A stretch of 64,000 nucleotides of DNA from an uncultured Prevotella sp. (GTDB lineage Bacteria; Bacteroidota; Bacteroidia; Bacteroidales; Bacteroidaceae). Of this stretch, positions 62,150-64,000 are shown one piece after another; position 1 is the first letter of the stretch; each line of letters starts with the position of its first letter. The translations under genes were made by a program, and so were the position numbers. The stretch covers positions 37,212 through 101,211 of the forward strand of contig CAAGPV010000056.1 in the NCBI GenBank assembly GCA_900771975.1. The letters are read 5' to 3'. Below the pieces are notes generated by a model. It was not told the DNA's origin. It did not search any database and saw nothing but the letters and a program-made list of their open reading frames with translations.

Positions 62150-63733
62150 TTATTTTGTATTTGAGAGTTGATAGTTGTCGGCGGTATCGAAGTAGTACCA
62201 GTAGGTGCCGGCAAATTGTGCGCTACCCCGTTGTTGGTTGTATTCACGGAATCGTTCCAGCACCTCGCTGCTTTTTATGTATCGCTCCCATTCTTTTTGT
62301 TGTGCGTTTGTCCCTGCCAGGTAGATGCAAAGTGCCTCTTGATAGAGTGGTTTGATGCGCTCGTTGTTCGGGGCGATGCAGTAACGGTCGTAATCTTTGT
62401 GGAAGGTCTCTATGTCTTTCAGCAGTAAGTCGCTGCAAAGAAGATAGTCGAGAGCCACCACATTGTGCGGATTGGAGTCGAGCAACTGCATCATTAGCCA
62501 ATGGGTGTTCTGTTCTGTTTGAAGCGTGTCGGCCTTGTTGCAGAACAGGGCTTTGTCCCTATAAGGCTTCAGAATGGCTCTATCGCCTGCAAGAGCCCGT
62601 TTTGCCCAGTCTTTGTACACCCATGTTTGGCAGAGCAACCTAAGGTATTTGTCGGCAGCCGGTTGTTCTCCGGTGGTGAGGTTCACCTCAGCCAGTCGGC
62701 GAATGGTCTTGACGTTGCGCTTGTTGGGTGAAAATACGCAAGCCAGCATGGCCGCCCGTTCGGTAAAGGTCATGTCTCCAAGTGCCCAGTAGAGTTCATA
62801 CAGGTTGTTTGTCATCACCTGCGGTGTGGAAGGTCCAATCTTGTAGAAGGTGCCGAGTTCGTTGTTTTGCCATTTCAGCAAGTGGTCAGGGAGCTCTCCC
62901 CGTTGGGCCATTACTAAATTATAGTAGAACTTCATGTCCTGCGTAGGTTGTTCTTCTTTTTCCACCATAGCCACTACTTTGTCATAATTTCCCAGCCCAT
63001 ATTCGCAAGCAATGCCCAACGAGCGGTCTGTCAGCAGTTGCGGAGCCCGCAAAGCCCCTTTGCCTGGATAGGTGTAGAGGTCGGTACTGTTCATTAGATA
63101 GAGTGGTTTGGCAAGGCTAATCAAGGCGATGGCCAGGACGGAGCAACTTGCTACAATCCATTTGTTGGCGACTGCTGATTTTGACGTAAGCGTGAGCAGC
63201 GTAAGAAGGGCATATAAGAGAGCGCCAATGCCAAAACACCAATAGCAGAAAAGCGTCATACAGAAGCAGAGAACACCGCAAAGGAAGCGGTTCTTTAGCT
63301 GTGGCGTCAGCCAAAATGCTACGCACCCGCCTGCAAGAGCCACAACGGAAGATAGCCGAAACCTGTCGTCCAGACACAACCACGCCACTACTGTCATACA
63401 AACCATGGCCAGAGGGAATGCCCACCGCTTCAGAACGGTCTTTTGGAAATCTCTTCTGAGTGCGTCGCCCAGTACCAATAGTGCCCCAGTGAGCAAGGCA
63501 GGGCCAGCATAGAGGTAGTAGTAGAATTGTGTAAAGAAGTCTCCCAAAAGGCAGGCAAGCCATGCGGGGCGGGCAAAATAGCCTTGTATGTATTCACCTG
63601 ATAGCAGGAAGAGTTGGCTTTGCTCTTGATAGAAGAAGTGATATTTATAGAAGAATTGGAAAAAACAAAAGCAGACCAATCCCCAAATCACGATAGTTGC
63701 AGGTTGAATATATCGTTGTAGTGTTGTTTTCAT
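62150..63733 (-). CDS. DUF6057-like multi-pass membrane protein, copy C
   Basis: This 527-residue, most divergent copy keeps the loop FYQEQSQLFLLSGEYIQ, DFFTQFYYYLYAGPALL and a helical soluble half (NLVMAQRGELPDHLLKWQN). About eight helices occupy residues 13-215. Copy C of the heme lipoprotein follows at once, so the gene order is the same as in the other two pairs although the strand differs. It has its own -7 box. Function unknown. Confidence 0.78.
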   Translation of the reverse strand: MKTTLQRYIQPATIVIWGLVCFCFFQFFYKYHFFYQEQSQLFLLSGEYIQGYFARPAWLACLLGDFFTQFYYYLYAGPALLTGALLVLGDALRRDFQKTVLKRWAFPLAMVCMTVVAWLCLDDRFRLSSVVALAGGCVAFWLTPQLKNRFLCGVLCFCMTLFCYWCFGIGALLYALLTLLTLTSKSAVANKWIVASCSVLAIALISLAKPLYLMNSTDLYTYPGKGALRAPQLLTDRSLGIACEYGLGNYDKVVAMVEKEEQPTQDMKFYYNLVMAQRGELPDHLLKWQNNELGTFYKIGPSTPQVMTNNLYELYWALGDMTFTERAAMLACVFSPNKRNVKTIRRLAEVNLTTGEQPAADKYLRLLCQTWVYKDWAKRALAGDRAILKPYRDKALFCNKADTLQTEQNTHWLMMQLLDSNPHNVVALDYLLCSDLLLKDIETFHKDYDRYCIAPNNERIKPLYQEALCIYLAGTNAQQKEWERYIKSSEVLERFREYNQQRGSAQFAGTYWYYFDTADNYQLSNTK

Positions 63734-63795
63734 TTCTTGATATTATTGCTTGGTTAGGGCTTCCCTTTGTTGTAGAAGGGGTTTTTACAGGAAAG

Positions 63796-63803
63796 CAAAG
63801 TTA
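63796..63803 (-). promoter_or_regulatory. -7 box for pair C
   Basis: The minus strand reads TAACTTTG, 62 bases upstream of the DUF6057-like copy C. No -33 TTTG is at the usual distance. Confidence 0.5.
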
Positions 63804-63850
63804 GCAATAATTTGTGAAATGCTACCGCTTCAAAGACGGTTTTTTGTCGG

Positions 63851-63918
63851 TTACATTCTAAAATGCCGTGTTTTAGCTCCTAAAACATAGTTTTTTACAG
63901 GCTAAAACACGGCATTTT
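63851..63918. repeat. Dispersed palindromic repeat, copy 2, with an 18-base perfect hairpin
   Basis: An 18-base arm (63860-63877) is perfectly repeated in reverse at 63901-63918 around 23 bases that themselves contain CTAAAAC...GTTTTTTA-like sequence. The left 29 bases match 43786-43814 at 25 positions. It lies upstream of the divergent pair C, in a region where I saw no gene up to the window end. Confidence 0.7.
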
Positions 63919-64000
63919 CAAGTCGGAAAGTACGTATTTTTTATAAGTGATTGAGAATGAGATAAGTTTTTATCTCATAAAAAGAAGAGGTTACGAATTA

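Noticed and set aside
1..64000. CRISPR arrays, insertion sequences, prophage or rRNA
   Set aside because: No regularly spaced direct repeats, transposase or integrase motifs, or rRNA-like segments were recognised by eye.

Overview
The window looks like a chromosomal segment of a Bacteroidota bacterium, most probably Prevotella or a close relative. The reasons are SusC/SusD outer-membrane glycan uptake genes, promoters of the Bacteroidota type (TTTG, about 20 bases, then TAnnTTTG), an M20 peptidase, EnvC-like and DUF4292 genes typical of Bacteroidales, and proteins ending in Prevotella-style type IX sorting tails (ARYNANGQKV... / GxNIVKxANGK). No insertion sequence, phage gene, CRISPR array or rRNA was seen. 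There is one tRNA, tRNA-Pro(CGG).

Positions 1-9250 hold the end of a mannose-1-phosphate guanylyltransferase gene, greA with a HIT-family gene, and a six-gene envelope redox cluster: dsbD, a TlpA-like thioredoxin, a beta-barrel-like protein, an Omp28-like lipoprotein, a small secreted protein and a second Omp28-like protein. Positions 9250-25900 are mainly housekeeping: two tandem neurotransmitter:sodium symporter-family genes, VanZ and CYTH proteins, a 47-residue membrane protein, prfB, an acyl-CoA synthetase, an M20 hydrolase, the dut / TPR / DUF4292 / EnvC operon, dgt and an unusual hydrolase-HAD fusion. Positions 25900-44900 continue with murF, folP, cdaA, pta, ackA, a KDG-type sugar kinase, lpxH, a SufT-like gene, an ECF sigma factor with a membrane-spanning regulator fused to a barrel, radC, a glycosyltransferase, efp, rpmH and the PASTA / rluD-like / ddl / acyltransferase operon.

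Positions 44900-63733 form an accessory glycan-use locus: SusC, SusD, a surface lipoprotein with a tandemly duplicated module, a DUF4369 lipoprotein, and a secreted GH5 endoglucanase. Inserted among these is the most striking feature of the window. A two-gene unit occurs three times. It consists of an approximately 8-helix membrane protein (DUF6057-like) followed by a beta-propeller lipoprotein that carries one c-type heme motif (CxxCH). Two copies run forward and one runs backward toward the GH5 gene. This suggests a membrane-anchored, heme-bearing module linked to glucan use, for which I know no described role.

Smaller signals include two candidate small RNAs, each with its own Bacteroidota promoter and terminator (minus strand about 32590-32758, plus strand about 9375-9437). 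There is also a promoter-terminator leader with a five-codon ORF ahead of susC, a perfect inverted repeat carrying two divergent -7 boxes at 13242-13281, and a dispersed palindromic intergenic repeat. DUF numbers are given from memory of the families and were not checked against a database.
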